Shown piece after piece: positions 8,340-17,111 of a stretch of 64,000 nt of DNA. How positions within the stretch are numbered: position 1 is the first letter of the stretch; each line of letters begins with the position of its first letter. Source of the stretch: SZUA-36 sp963801195. Lineage in GTDB: Bacteria > Pseudomonadota > Gammaproteobacteria > Xanthomonadales > SZUA-36. The position numbers and the translations under genes are program-made. Under the pieces are notes generated by a model. It was given only the letters and a program-made list of their open reading frames with translations, did not search any database and was not told where the DNA came from. The stretch spans positions 372,001 through 436,000 of the forward strand of contig CAWDDX010000007.1 in the NCBI GenBank assembly GCA_963801195.1, read 5' to 3'.

Positions 8340-9293
8340 ATCCTTGAATTCGCCATAGGAGAGCAGGCGTTGATAACGGTCTTCCAGCAGGCTCTCGGTG
8401 GTCAGCGCGTCAAGTTCTTCGAGTTGCGTCGCCAGGCAATTACCCACCTGCGTGGCAACCGTTTCCGGGTCCTTGTGTGCGCCGCCCAGCGGTTCAGGGA
8501 TAACCTCGTCGACCAGGCCCAGCTGCAATAGTCTGTCGGAGGTTATGCCGAGCGCGGATGCGGCGTCTTCGGCCAGGCTCGCATCGTTCCAAAGAATGGA
8601 CGCGCAGCCTTCGGGAGATATCACCGAGTAAGTGCTGTATTGAAGCATGTTCACGCGATCACCGACACCGATCGCGAGGGCGCCACCGGACCCGCCTTCG
8701 CCGATCACGGTGCAGATGACCGGCACGGGCAATCTCGACATGTATTTCAGGTTGGTGGCGATCGCTTCGGATTGACCCCTTTCCTCGGCGCCCACGCCCG
8801 GATAGGCACCGGGCGTATCGATAAAAGTGATTACCGGCAGGCGAAAGCGTTCCGCCATTTTCATCAGGCGCAGCGCCTTGCGATAACCCTCGGGCCTTGC
8901 CATGCCAAAATTCCTGAAAACCTTTGCCTTTGTATCACGACCTTTTTGCTGGCCGATGACGATCACCGCGCGGCCACGAAATCGCCCCAGGCCGCCAACG
9001 ATGGCATGGTCATCAGCGAAAGCACGATCACCGTGAAGTTCATGGAATTCATCAAACAGGAAGTCGATATAATCGAGCGTATAGGGCCGCAACGGATGGC
9101 GGCTGAGTTGCGATATTTGCCAGGGTGTCAGGTCCTTGAAAATACTGGTCAGCTTTTGCCGCATCTTGGATTGCAAACGCTGAATTTCCTCATCCAGGTT
9201 GATTGCATTGTCAGAACCGACATTCCGCAATTCATCAATTTTTGCCTGTAATTCAGCAATAGGCTGTTCAAAGTCCAGGTATTTTGAGTTCAT
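8337..9293 (-). CDS. accA: Acetyl-CoA carboxylase carboxyltransferase subunit alpha
   Basis: 318 residues, the usual length. With AccD it transfers the carboxyl group from biotin-BCCP to acetyl-CoA to make malonyl-CoA for fatty acid synthesis. It opens with the family signature YLDFEQPIAELQAKIDEL and contains RDTKAKVFRNFGMARPEGYRKALRLMKMAERF, the oxyanion glycine stretch GEGGSGGALAIGVGDRVNMLQYSTYSVISPEGCASILW, and a conserved C-terminus. The stop codon (TAG at 8337-8339) coincides with the end of the inverted-repeat element, so the insertion just spared the protein. Confidence 0.97.
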   Translation of the reverse strand: MNSKYLDFEQPIAELQAKIDELRNVGSDNAINLDEEIQRLQSKMRQKLTSIFKDLTPWQISQLSRHPLRPYTLDYIDFLFDEFHELHGDRAFADDHAIVGGLGRFRGRAVIVIGQQKGRDTKAKVFRNFGMARPEGYRKALRLMKMAERFRLPVITFIDTPGAYPGVGAEERGQSEAIATNLKYMSRLPVPVICTVIGEGGSGGALAIGVGDRVNMLQYSTYSVISPEGCASILWNDASLAEDAASALGITSDRLLQLGLVDEVIPEPLGGAHKDPETVATQVGNCLATQLEELDALTTESLLEDRYQRLLSYGEFKD

Positions 9294-9350
9294 GGCGATC
9301 TGATTCCATCGAAGAGTGCGAATTATAAACGCATCTGACAGTTTAGTTTA

Positions 9351-9680
9351 GCCCGGATAATTCACCAAGGCGGACGAATAATTGACAGTTATCCATTTAT
9401 TTCATTGTTATAAAGGCGAATTTGGCCATTTATTTAAATTGCAGTTTGTCCTATCCGGTTTTACTCCGGATCCCTGGTGAATTACCCGGACAAGCCCGGA
9501 TAATTCACCAAGGCGGACGAATAATTGACAGTTATCCATTTATTTCATTGTTATAAAGGCGAATTTGGCCATTTATTTAAATTGCAGTTTGTCCTATCCG
9601 GTTTTGCTCCGGATCCCTGGTAAATTACCCGGACAAGCCCGGATAATTCACCAAGGCGGACGAATAATTGACAATTATCC
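9351..9680. repeat. Tandem 143-bp repeat, about 2.3 copies, each unit with its own inverted ends
   Basis: Copies start at 9351, 9494 and 9637, so the period is exactly 143 bp; copies 1 and 2 differ by only a few bases. Each unit begins GCCCGGATAATTCACCAAGG and closes with CCCTGGTGAATTACCCGG, nearly its reverse complement, and includes the hairpin ATCCGG-TTTTACT-CCGGAT. This is the look of a small inverted-repeat element amplified head to tail. The third copy is broken at 9680 by the element at 9681-10071, and its remainder resumes at 10072. No open frame is conserved between copies. Confidence 0.85.
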
Positions 9681-10071
9681 ACTGCTGTCCCTCTTATTCC
9701 AGATGCCAGGTGCTGAATCAAGGGTCAATCACGGGATTGCGCAACATTTGCTTCGTCCGGACTTCAATTCACCATTAGCCAGGACCGCCATGTGAGTGCA
9801 ATGTCTTGTTGCAGGAGCCGGCGTGAACCCCTCCATGGGGCCTTGTATGGTAAAGCCAGCCTTTTTTCTGGATGATTAAAGGCGCCGGGATGGAGGGGCT
9901 ACGGTTTCTATCAGTCGATGGCAACCCTGTGTCAGAGCCGGGGTGAGTATCCACTACCAGGACCGTGCGAGACAGGAGGTCGAGCCCGAGCCTCCAGGAC
10001 GGATTTACGGCGTGTCCTGGCAGTGGATACACGCCCCGGCTCCTTCCACTGATTTTAAGTGGGACAGCAGT
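9681..10071. mobile_element. 391-bp non-autonomous insertion with 11-bp target duplication
   Basis: The ends are ACTGCTGTCCC (9681-9691) and its exact reverse complement GGGACAGCAGT (10061-10071). GACAATTATCC occurs on both sides (9670-9680 and 10072-10082), an 11-bp target duplication inside the third 143-bp repeat. No transposase is encoded. Much of the interior is one large hairpin: 9936-9960 pairs with 10017-10041, with a further GGAGG/CCTCC stem inside. Duplications of 9-12 bp occur in IS4-like and related DDE transposons, so it may be a MITE mobilised by such an element elsewhere in the genome (inference). Confidence 0.75.
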
Positions 10072-10150
10072 GACAATTATCCATTTATTTAAATTGCAGT
10101 TTGTTCTATCCGGTTTTACTCCGGATCCCTGGTGAATTACCCGGGCAAGC
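10072..10150. repeat. Remainder of the interrupted 143-bp repeat, with internal deletion
   Basis: From the duplicated GACAATTATCC the sequence continues as the 143-bp unit to ACCCGGGCAAGC, but the ~33 bases between the two CCATTTATTT direct repeats of a full unit are missing, as expected for slippage between them. This copy also carries the ATCCGG...CCGGAT hairpin. Confidence 0.75.
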
Positions 10151-10401
10151 TGTCTCTCGGACTTGACCGATCGTAACGAGGGCAAGGTGAATTGATGCGC
10201 AGCATCAAGAGAGGGTACCCTGGGGTAAAAGCCGATTTGAGATAGATTTTTCGATCTTTTGAGGCGAATAGCACCGCTATTTAACGAAAAAGATCTGGGA
10301 ATCTGGCCAAATTCGGATTTTTTACACGACCACATGGATGTGGGAGGTAGGGTAACGCATGGAGCAGTTGCCGAGTAGATCATGTTAAGTCCAACAGGCT
10401 G
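10149..10401 (-). repeat. Interspersed inverted-end repeat, copy 1 (second copy at 53462-53666)
   Basis: Read on the minus strand this matches 53462-53666 over nearly its whole length: both share the blocks GATCTACTCGGCAACTGCTC, CATCCATGTGGTCGTG, and TTTTTCGTTAAATAGCGGTG with identical order. Ends resemble inverted repeats (GCCTGTTGGACTTAAC at one end, GTCTCTCGGACTTG at the other). This copy has about 48 extra bases near its left end (around 10183-10230). There is no credible gene inside; together with the neighbouring repeats it accounts for the whole gene-free block 9294-10455. Confidence 0.75.
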
Positions 10402-10455
10402 CAAGCCCGAATATTTCACGAATCCAGGTACTGGCAGCCGAACCCCGGGAAAAAT

Positions 10456-11337
10456 TCAGCTCAGCTTGCTACCAGGCAATATTGCACGGGCAGGCGGCAC
10501 GAGCTTGTTATCCCAGTGTTGTATGGCCCATGCCCACAAGTCCTTCAGCGACATACCTGCAGGCGGATGCTGGCCGAGGAATTGCAGGGCCATTCGCACG
10601 GCAGTGACCGGTTCCTGGTCTGTTACCGGGTCAGTCCGGGTGCGTTTGCTCATTTTCTTGCCATCGGGAAACACCGCAACCGGCAGGTGCATATACTCCG
10701 GTGTTACATAACCCAACGCCTTTTGTAAACAGATTTGCCGGCTGGTGGACTCGAGCAGATCGGCACCCCGAACAACCTGTGTGATCCCTTGAAAGTGGTC
10801 ATCAACGGCCACGGCCAGTTGATAGGCGAACAAACCGTCCGCCCGTCTGATGATGAAATCCCCGCTGGCATCGGCGGGTGAGTCAGAAACCATGCCTTGT
10901 AAACGATCGTAAAAAGTGAAATCGTCGTCATCAACGCGAAACCTGATGGAGCGTGGCTTTTTGCCCGGCGCGATACCGTTCCTGCAAGTACCCGCATATC
11001 TACCGGAATCTGAAAGGTCCTTACGTGAACATCCACATGGATAGGCCAGACCACTCGACAGCAATTGCTCCACAACAGCCTGATAGGCGGCAGACCTGCT
11101 GCTTTGGTATAAAACCGGGCCATCCGGAACCAGACCCAGTTTGTTGAGGTCATCGATGATACGGTTGGCGCTGCCGGCGATTTCCCTCGGCGGGTCGATG
11201 TCTTCAATTCTGAGCAACCACGCGCCGCCAACACACTTGGCTTCCAGGTAACTGCCGACGGCAGATACCAGCGACCCGAAGTGGAGATCGCCGGTGGGTG
11301 AAGGTGCGAAACGGCCGATCACCGGGACCGGGTTCAT
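10456..11337 (-). CDS. gluQ: Glutamyl-Q tRNA(Asp) synthetase
   Basis: About 293 residues from the ATG at 11337 (MNPVPVIGRFAPSPTGDLHFGSL). This paralogue of the GluRS catalytic domain attaches glutamate to queuosine at position 34 of tRNA-Asp, so it has no anticodon-binding domain. Visible: RFAPSPTGDLHFGSL (HIGH-like), LLRIEDIDPPR, the four-cysteine zinc site around CGCSRKDL...CRNG, and KKMSKRT (KMSKS-like). It follows the fimX-like gene by 14 bases on the same strand. The often-linked dksA is not here. The frame is open further upstream (to 11415), but those residues lack family similarity. Confidence 0.93.
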   Translation of the reverse strand: MNPVPVIGRFAPSPTGDLHFGSLVSAVGSYLEAKCVGGAWLLRIEDIDPPREIAGSANRIIDDLNKLGLVPDGPVLYQSSRSAAYQAVVEQLLSSGLAYPCGCSRKDLSDSGRYAGTCRNGIAPGKKPRSIRFRVDDDDFTFYDRLQGMVSDSPADASGDFIIRRADGLFAYQLAVAVDDHFQGITQVVRGADLLESTSRQICLQKALGYVTPEYMHLPVAVFPDGKKMSKRTRTDPVTDQEPVTAVRMALQFLGQHPPAGMSLKDLWAWAIQHWDNKLVPPARAILPGSKLS

Positions 11338-11351
11338 AAAGGCTTGCCCGG

Positions 11352-13382
11352 CTATTGTCCGACGACCTGGGGCGCCTCGTTCAGGAAATCGCCCGTCACC
11401 AGTTTGACGCCACACTGCCAGAGTGCGGCCAGGTCAGAAGCATCGCGGACTTCATCAGCGACGATGGTGATATTACGGGCTTCAACGGCCCTGACAACGG
11501 TTCGAATGATCTCCTGGTTCGTCGCGTTGGAAGACAAACCCTGTGCCAGGCCGGGGCGTAGTTTGATCATGTGGACGGGTAAGTGGTCAAGTAGCTGTAT
11601 CGTCCGGCGGTCATTATCAAACTCAGAAATCACAAAATTGCAGCCCAGTTGTTGAAATTCCTCCATCAGTCGCTGGGTGGGCTTGAGATTGGATTCAGCT
11701 ACCATTGCTGAGATTTGCAGGATTATTTGTGATCCCTCGACTTCGGTTTCGGTCAGCATCCGCTGGAACCAGTTGGGAAAGCTGAAATCGAGTATCGAGT
11801 TGGTGCTGAGACTTATGATATGACGGTCGCCCGTTCCCGCGATGGCCAGCATGATCTGGGGTATTACATGGCGGTCGATTGTGCTGCCAAGATCGTTGCG
11901 TTCAGCGGCCAGCATAAACTCGCCTGCCGGAGTGTCGCCGCGTTCTTCACGCATGAACGTGCGGTTTTCGAACAGCCCTTCATTCTCACCTTCCAGGTCG
12001 ACGATAGACTGTTGCACGGTGAAGAAATCGTGGTTATTCAATGCATAGCGTATACGCTCGACCCAATCCCGTTCAGATTCGCCACTGTTAACCGTGCTGA
12101 GGGCGGGTTTGTATCTGACGAGGGTATTGCCTTTTTGCAAAGCCTGGCTAAATGCGGTTTTTGCCTGCGCAATCACTTCCTTGGGGTCATGGGTCAATGG
12201 GCCTAAGGTCGTCATGCCTATACTGCAGGATGCCGTCCTGGTTTGAACACCAAGGTCGATGATGTGATTGGCATAATTTTCCAGTATGCACTCGCCGGTT
12301 TTCTGCAGGGATGAACCTTCGTCACGCCGGATTAGAACCGCAAAACCATGATCGCTAAAACGCGAAGGAATGTCGCCTTCCATGGTGCAGCCACTGATGA
12401 TGTTGGCCAGATCCATGATATAGGTATCGATGCCCTCCATACCGAGATCCTGCTGCAATTCCGAAATGCCATCGGTTTCTATGTACATGACAGCAGTTCT
12501 GTGGTCTCTGCCCTGGCCTGTCTCTATCAACTCGGTCAACTTGTTTGTAAATGTCTTCCTGTTGATCATATGCGTAAGATGATCAGTCTTGCGCAGGCGG
12601 TCCAGTTCCTCCTGCAGGACAAGATTGGCATCCTGTTCACGCGCCAGCATTTGAATGCATTGCTCGCCGTTGAACCTTGCCGGTGAAAAGGTCAGTTCGG
12701 CTTCAAGTTGCTTACCACCCAACGTGTTGATGGTGACCACCAGTGTCTGTTCGGGAAAGGTTGCTTCGTTCATGTCTCGAAGAAGTTGTTTCAGATTGAC
12801 ACCTTCGTCGACCGTTATCAATTCCAGCAACGATATACCCGCGATTTCATCCAATGCCGATACCTGTAACAAATCGAGATAGGCGCGGTTGGCGTAAATA
12901 TGCAGGCCCTCATGAATATAGGCGATGGAGTCCCTTGCACTATCGAGTAACAGGTTATATCGGTGCTGTAACTCTTCCTGCCTTTGCGAAAGTTCATCGT
13001 ATTCGCGAATGGTTTTGCCACCGGACAAATGCCGCTTTACAACCTGCAACAATTGCTCATCGTCTTCCGAGTTGATGATCATCAAAGGGTGGGTGGCGAT
13101 TGCGGCTTCTATGTTGTCTGAATCTTCAGCTTGAACCTGCATCACCAACGGTATTGAATGTTCATCGGCTGCCTTTAAAATCTGGTTGACTTTCATGCTT
13201 GCAGGCAAACGCCGTCCGAGCAGGATCAGAAAGGGTGTTTTTTCATTCAGAACGATTTCCAGTTCGTCCAGGCCGGAAGCACTGACAACCCTGACTGCGA
13301 CGCCCAGGTTGCGTAAAAAACTATTGACGACTTGTGCATGGTCAGGAGAATCATCAATCACCAGCAGATAAGCGCTATGCAT
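11352..13382 (-). CDS. FimX-like protein: REC-PAS-degenerate GGDEF-degenerate EAL
   Basis: 676 residues, close to Pseudomonas FimX (about 690). Order: receiver domain (1-118), PAS (about 145-250), GGDEF-like (about 262-425), EAL-like (about 430-670). All three signalling sites are altered: the phospho-acceptor region reads LILLGRRLP (Asp replaced by Gly), the GGDEF site reads SDHGF, and the EAL site reads FEN within LFENRTFM; DDFG is replaced by SEFD. In FimX such a degenerate pair works as a cyclic-di-GMP receptor that controls type IV pilus assembly and twitching. I infer a receptor rather than an enzyme. No pilus genes are in the window. Confidence 0.8.
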   Translation of the reverse strand: MHSAYLLVIDDSPDHAQVVNSFLRNLGVAVRVVSASGLDELEIVLNEKTPFLILLGRRLPASMKVNQILKAADEHSIPLVMQVQAEDSDNIEAAIATHPLMIINSEDDEQLLQVVKRHLSGGKTIREYDELSQRQEELQHRYNLLLDSARDSIAYIHEGLHIYANRAYLDLLQVSALDEIAGISLLELITVDEGVNLKQLLRDMNEATFPEQTLVVTINTLGGKQLEAELTFSPARFNGEQCIQMLAREQDANLVLQEELDRLRKTDHLTHMINRKTFTNKLTELIETGQGRDHRTAVMYIETDGISELQQDLGMEGIDTYIMDLANIISGCTMEGDIPSRFSDHGFAVLIRRDEGSSLQKTGECILENYANHIIDLGVQTRTASCSIGMTTLGPLTHDPKEVIAQAKTAFSQALQKGNTLVRYKPALSTVNSGESERDWVERIRYALNNHDFFTVQQSIVDLEGENEGLFENRTFMREERGDTPAGEFMLAAERNDLGSTIDRHVIPQIMLAIAGTGDRHIISLSTNSILDFSFPNWFQRMLTETEVEGSQIILQISAMVAESNLKPTQRLMEEFQQLGCNFVISEFDNDRRTIQLLDHLPVHMIKLRPGLAQGLSSNATNQEIIRTVVRAVEARNITIVADEVRDASDLAALWQCGVKLVTGDFLNEAPQVVGQ

Positions 13383-13815
13383 GGCAACTATTCTCCAGTC
13401 CTCGATCCCTGAGGATTCCGCAATTCATTACTGATCCTGATGATATTAATATTTGCAATATTTTAGCCGTTTTTGATTGTCTATTGATACCATGGTGTCG
13501 CTTGGTATAAAAAGTGAATATTGACGTAATTATGACGTATATTTATTGCATTTTGTAGAAACCATACACACGTGTCAAAACCCCGCAAATTTTCCAGGCT
13601 GGCACGAAGACTGGTTTGAAGGTTGTATGCAGTCAAATTCTATCGCGGCTAACGTGTACGCGTTATCATTACACAACTATCAATTGCAATTGAAGTTACC
13701 CTGCGCGAATTAACAGGTATATCCAAAAGCATGTCAGGGTTTCTAATATTTTACCAGGCGGATCTGCACAGAACTTGTCTGTGCCGATATCGTTCAAGCT
13801 GTTTCGGAGAAAACA
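13383..13815. other. 433-bp intergenic region between fimX-like gene and efp
   Basis: Both flanking genes read outward, so this holds two promoters. It is AT-rich near the middle. An inverted repeat ATACCA-N10-TGGTAT lies at 13487-13508 and may be a binding site. No gene, RNA structure or terminator was recognised. The efp leader is long (more than 100 bases). Confidence 0.5.
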
Positions 13816-14385
13816 ATGTCGACCTACAGTACCAGTGAGTTTAAAAGTGGTCTGAAAATAATGATCAACGGTGACCCCCACAACATCGTGGAAAATGAAT
13901 TTGTAAAACCCGGCAAAGGACAGGCGTTCAGCCGTGTCAGGGTACGTAACCTGTTAACCGGGCGCGTGGTTGAGAAAACATTCAAATCGGGTGAAACGGT
14001 TGATGCTGCGGACGTATTCGAAACGAGCGCACAGTATCTGTACAGCGATGGCGAATTCTGGCACTTCATGCACCAGGAATCTTATGAACAATACGCCGTC
14101 AGCCAGGAAAGTGTGGCTGATGCAGTATGGTGGCTGAAAGAAGAGGACATCTGCACGCTGACCCTGTTCAATGGCCAACCCATTACCGTTACGCCCCCGA
14201 ATTTTGTTGAAATGCAAATAGTGGAAACGGATCCGGGCTTACGTGGTGATACGTCTGGCAGTGGTGGGAAACCGGCGAAACTGACCACCGGAGCGACGGT
14301 TCGTGTTCCCTTGTTCATACAGGAGGGGGAAGTTATAAAAATCGACACGCGAACCGGAGAATACGTGTCCCGCGTCAAAGGCTGA
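13816..14385 (+). CDS. efp: Translation elongation factor P
   Basis: 189 residues, three beta-barrel domains. Relieves ribosome stalling at polyproline stretches. The loop KPGKGQAF carries Lys34, the residue that is beta-lysylated in enterobacterial-type EF-P; its sequence fits EpmA-type modification rather than the Arg-rhamnose type. The C-terminal signature GLRGDTSGSGGKPAKLTTGATVRVPLFIQEGEVIKIDTRTGEYVSR is intact. The modification enzymes EpmA and EpmB are not adjacent. It is followed by an amidohydrolase gene after six bases. Confidence 0.97.
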   Translation: MSTYSTSEFKSGLKIMINGDPHNIVENEFVKPGKGQAFSRVRVRNLLTGRVVEKTFKSGETVDAADVFETSAQYLYSDGEFWHFMHQESYEQYAVSQESVADAVWWLKEEDICTLTLFNGQPITVTPPNFVEMQIVETDPGLRGDTSGSGGKPAKLTTGATVRVPLFIQEGEVIKIDTRTGEYVSRVKG

Positions 14386-14391
14386 AAGACA

Positions 14392-15741
14392 GTGGAAACC
14401 GTTTTGCTTCTGCCGCGCCTGCTCGTGCCGGTCCGGCCCCGTTTGCGGGCGCTGGAACAGATGGCCGTGGTGATTGAAGGTGAGTTGATAAGTGCGGTTC
14501 TGCCGCGCTCCGAAGCACTGAGCAAGTATGTGGATGCCGTGCGTATCGAGTTGCCCGAACACGTTCTGGTGCCGGGGTTTATCAATATGCATACCCATTC
14601 GGCAATGACGCTTCTGCGGGGTTATGCGGATGATCTCAATCTCCAGGTTTGGCTCAATGAGCATATCTGGCCCGTAGAAAAGGCCTTTCTCGGTCCCGGT
14701 TTCGTTCATGATGGCGTGAAACTGGCCATCGCGGAAATGTTGCGTGGTGGCACGACGTTTTTCAACGACCTTTATTTTTTTCCGGAAGTAGCCGCAGCAA
14801 CCGCGGTTGAATCGGGTATGCGTGCATGCATCGGTATACCCGTGATTGATGTGCCCACCGTCTGGGCCGTAAATGAACACGAATGTATAGACAAGGGCCT
14901 GGAAGTCAGTGGCAGTTGGCAAAGTGAACTTTTGATCTCCACCGCATTTGCACCTCATGCACCCTATTCGGTTGACGATGCGGCACTGCGGCGTATTGCT
15001 GATCTGTCGAACAAACTTGACATGCGTGTGCACATGCACGTGTTGGAATCGGCTTGGGAGGTGACTGAATCCTTGCGGTGTCACGGTAAATCGACGCTGG
15101 AAAGGCTGCATGACATCGGACTGCTGAATGAAAGATTACTGGCCGTTCACATGACCCAGTTGAACCGGGATGATATTGAAATAGTTGCCAGGTCGGCGGT
15201 CAATGTTATCCATTGTCCCGAATCCAATCTCAAACTGGGCAATGGTATTTGCCCAGTGGCACGTTTGCTGGAGCACGATGTCAACCTGGCCCTGGGAACG
15301 GATGGCGCCGCCAGCAACAACAATCTCGACTTGCTTGCCGAGGCACGCAGCGCTGCTCTGCTGGCGAAAGGCTTTGCCGCTGACCCTTGTGTTTTGAATG
15401 CTTTCCAGGCGCTGGAAATGCTGACCATTAATGCCGCCAGGGCCCTCGGGAAAGAACTCCAGCTTGGCAGTGTGGAGGCAGGAAAATTGGCTGATCTTTG
15501 TGCCATTCGCCTGGACACGCTACAAACAACCCCCATGTATGATGTAGTCTCACACTTGGTCTACGCGGCATCCAGCCAGCAGGTGACGCACGTCTGGGTG
15601 GGTGGCCGGATGTTATTGCAGGATAAGCAGTTCCTGTCCATGGATGCCGGCGAAATTATGGACCGGGCCAATTACTGGGCGGGGCGAATCACGACCGAAA
15701 CCAGGGCAAAACGCACCAGGGAGTACAAAATTCATGAATGA
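14392..15741 (+). CDS. mtaD: TRZ/ATZ-family amidohydrolase (methylthioadenosine/S-adenosylhomocysteine deaminase type)
   Basis: 449 residues, GTG start. Amidohydrolase-superfamily metal ligands are present: NMHTHS (His67, His69), AFAPHAPYSV, VHMHVLES, VHMTQL and LGTDGAASNN. Family members deaminate methylthioadenosine, S-adenosylhomocysteine, 5'-deoxyadenosine or 8-oxoguanine; the exact substrate is not fixed by these motifs. The neighbour pattern amidohydrolase-ubiG-mupP-yciK matches Pseudomonas PA3170-PA3173. The gene ends with an 8-base overlap into ubiG. Recovery of adenosine by-products of SAM would fit a link with the SAM-dependent UbiG (inference). Confidence 0.85.
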   Translation: METVLLLPRLLVPVRPRLRALEQMAVVIEGELISAVLPRSEALSKYVDAVRIELPEHVLVPGFINMHTHSAMTLLRGYADDLNLQVWLNEHIWPVEKAFLGPGFVHDGVKLAIAEMLRGGTTFFNDLYFFPEVAAATAVESGMRACIGIPVIDVPTVWAVNEHECIDKGLEVSGSWQSELLISTAFAPHAPYSVDDAALRRIADLSNKLDMRVHMHVLESAWEVTESLRCHGKSTLERLHDIGLLNERLLAVHMTQLNRDDIEIVARSAVNVIHCPESNLKLGNGICPVARLLEHDVNLALGTDGAASNNNLDLLAEARSAALLAKGFAADPCVLNAFQALEMLTINAARALGKELQLGSVEAGKLADLCAIRLDTLQTTPMYDVVSHLVYAASSQQVTHVWVGGRMLLQDKQFLSMDAGEIMDRANYWAGRITTETRAKRTREYKIHE

Positions 15742-16456
15742 CATTAACGGTAATGTCGATATTGCTGAACAACAGAAGTTCGACCGTATTGCGGCAACTT
15801 GGTGGGATCCTGATGGCGAGTCACGGCCATTGCACGATTTGAACCCGGCGAGATTGGCCTATATTTCCGAACGCGTGGATCTTAAGGGTACAGGGGTTGT
15901 GGACGTGGGTTGTGGCGGCGGAATTCTTTCAGAGTCGATGGCGGCCCTGGGTGCCAAAGTGACGGGTATCGATATTGCGGCAAAAGCACTGGCAGTCGCC
16001 AAATTGCATTTGCATGAGTCCGGCTACGAGATTGATTACCAGAATATCACGGCGGAATCCTGGTCTGAGCAGAATCCCTCCTCTGCAGAGGTAGTGACCT
16101 GCATGGAAATGCTGGAGCATGTCCCTGAACCGGCGTCAGTGGTTGCAGCCTGTGCGAAAATGCTGGAAACCGGCGGCCATCTATTCATGAGTACGCTGAA
16201 CAGGAATGCGATGTCATTTGCGGTCGCGATATTGGGTGGTGAGTACATCACGCGGATCATACCGAAAGGCACACATCATTATGATCGTTTCATCAAACCT
16301 TCGGAGTTATGCCAGTGGTTGCGTGATGCCGGGATGAAGGTCGAGGACTTGACCGGCATCCACTACAACCCGTTGGAACGTACCGCCCGCACCGGTGGCC
16401 ACGTCAATGTGAATTATCTCATACATGCAATAAAGACAGACCAGGCGCGTGATTAA
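15734..16456 (+). CDS. ubiG: Ubiquinone biosynthesis O-methyltransferase
   Basis: 240 residues from the ATG at 15734, which overlaps the preceding stop by eight bases. Class I SAM methyltransferase that catalyses both O-methylations in ubiquinone synthesis. SAM-binding motif I VVDVGCGGGILSE (residues 55-67), acidic end of strand 2 VTGIDIAAKALAVAK, and motif VTCMEMLEHVPEP; N-terminal FDRIAATWWDPDGESRPLHDLNPARL is specific to UbiG. The C-terminal amphipathic insertion near residues 165-190 (GGEYITRIIPKGTHHYDRF) fits membrane association. Confidence 0.96.
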   Translation: MNDINGNVDIAEQQKFDRIAATWWDPDGESRPLHDLNPARLAYISERVDLKGTGVVDVGCGGGILSESMAALGAKVTGIDIAAKALAVAKLHLHESGYEIDYQNITAESWSEQNPSSAEVVTCMEMLEHVPEPASVVAACAKMLETGGHLFMSTLNRNAMSFAVAILGGEYITRIIPKGTHHYDRFIKPSELCQWLRDAGMKVEDLTGIHYNPLERTARTGGHVNVNYLIHAIKTDQARD

Positions 16457-17111
16457 AGCAGTCCTATTTGATCTTGACGGCACTTTGCTGGACTCCGCAC
16501 CTGATCTCGTCGCGACATTGAACCACCTGCGTGCGGGTCTTAATCTCGCGGCAATGCCCATGGATGACCTGCGTCATTTCGCTTCTCGCGGTGCTATGGG
16601 TCTCATCAAGGCGGGTATGCCGCCGTGTGATAACGAGCGACTGCATGGATGGAAGGACGCGTTTATCGATCATTACCAGGAAAACAGCTATGTTCAATCC
16701 CGGCCATTTGACGGAGTCGAACCCCTGTTAGCCGGACTGCGGGACAGGCATGTGCCCTGGGGTGTCGTGACCAATAAACTGGAGTTTCTTTGTCTTCCAA
16801 TACTTGAAAAGGCGGGTTGGCTGTCTTTGGTATCGGTATTGATTTGTGGAGATACGGTTGCCAACAGCAACCCGCATCCCGCACTGGTATTGGAAGCCTG
16901 CAAGAAGTTGGCAGTTGATCCTGAAAATACACTTTTGGTGGGTGACGACCCCCGCGATATGAAGGCCGGAAAACTGGCCGGTTGCCAAACGGCATTTGCG
17001 CTTTACGGATATGCTGATAAAGAGAGCCGCTTCGAAATCACAGAAAGTACGACACTGGTAAATACCCCGCAGGAAGTGCTGGAAATACTGGATTCGTCCG
17101 GAACGCGCTGA
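16449..17111 (+). CDS. mupP: HAD phosphatase, MupP/Gph type
   Basis: 220 residues, GTG start inside the end of ubiG (8-base overlap). HAD-family catalytic motif DLDGTLLDSAPDL (Asp8, Asp10), motif II VTNK, and motif III/IV LVGDDPRDMKAGKLAGC. Either phosphoglycolate phosphatase (Gph) or N-acetylmuramic acid 6-phosphate phosphatase (MupP) of the peptidoglycan recycling route; position right after ubiG favours MupP, as in Pseudomonas. Its last base overlaps the start of the next gene. Confidence 0.85.
   Translation: MIKAVLFDLDGTLLDSAPDLVATLNHLRAGLNLAAMPMDDLRHFASRGAMGLIKAGMPPCDNERLHGWKDAFIDHYQENSYVQSRPFDGVEPLLAGLRDRHVPWGVVTNKLEFLCLPILEKAGWLSLVSVLICGDTVANSNPHPALVLEACKKLAVDPENTLLVGDDPRDMKAGKLAGCQTAFALYGYADKESRFEITESTTLVNTPQEVLEILDSSGTR

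Noticed and set aside
9351..9680. CRISPR or attachment array at the 143-bp repeats
   Set aside because: Unit is too long and has no spacers; ends are inverted repeats.
9775..10419. Minus-strand 214-residue ORF
   Set aside because: It spans two unrelated repeat elements and an insertion point and is not conserved between repeat copies.
14239..15111. Minus-strand 290-residue ORF
   Set aside because: Antisense to efp and the amidohydrolase, with His/Arg-rich low-quality sequence.
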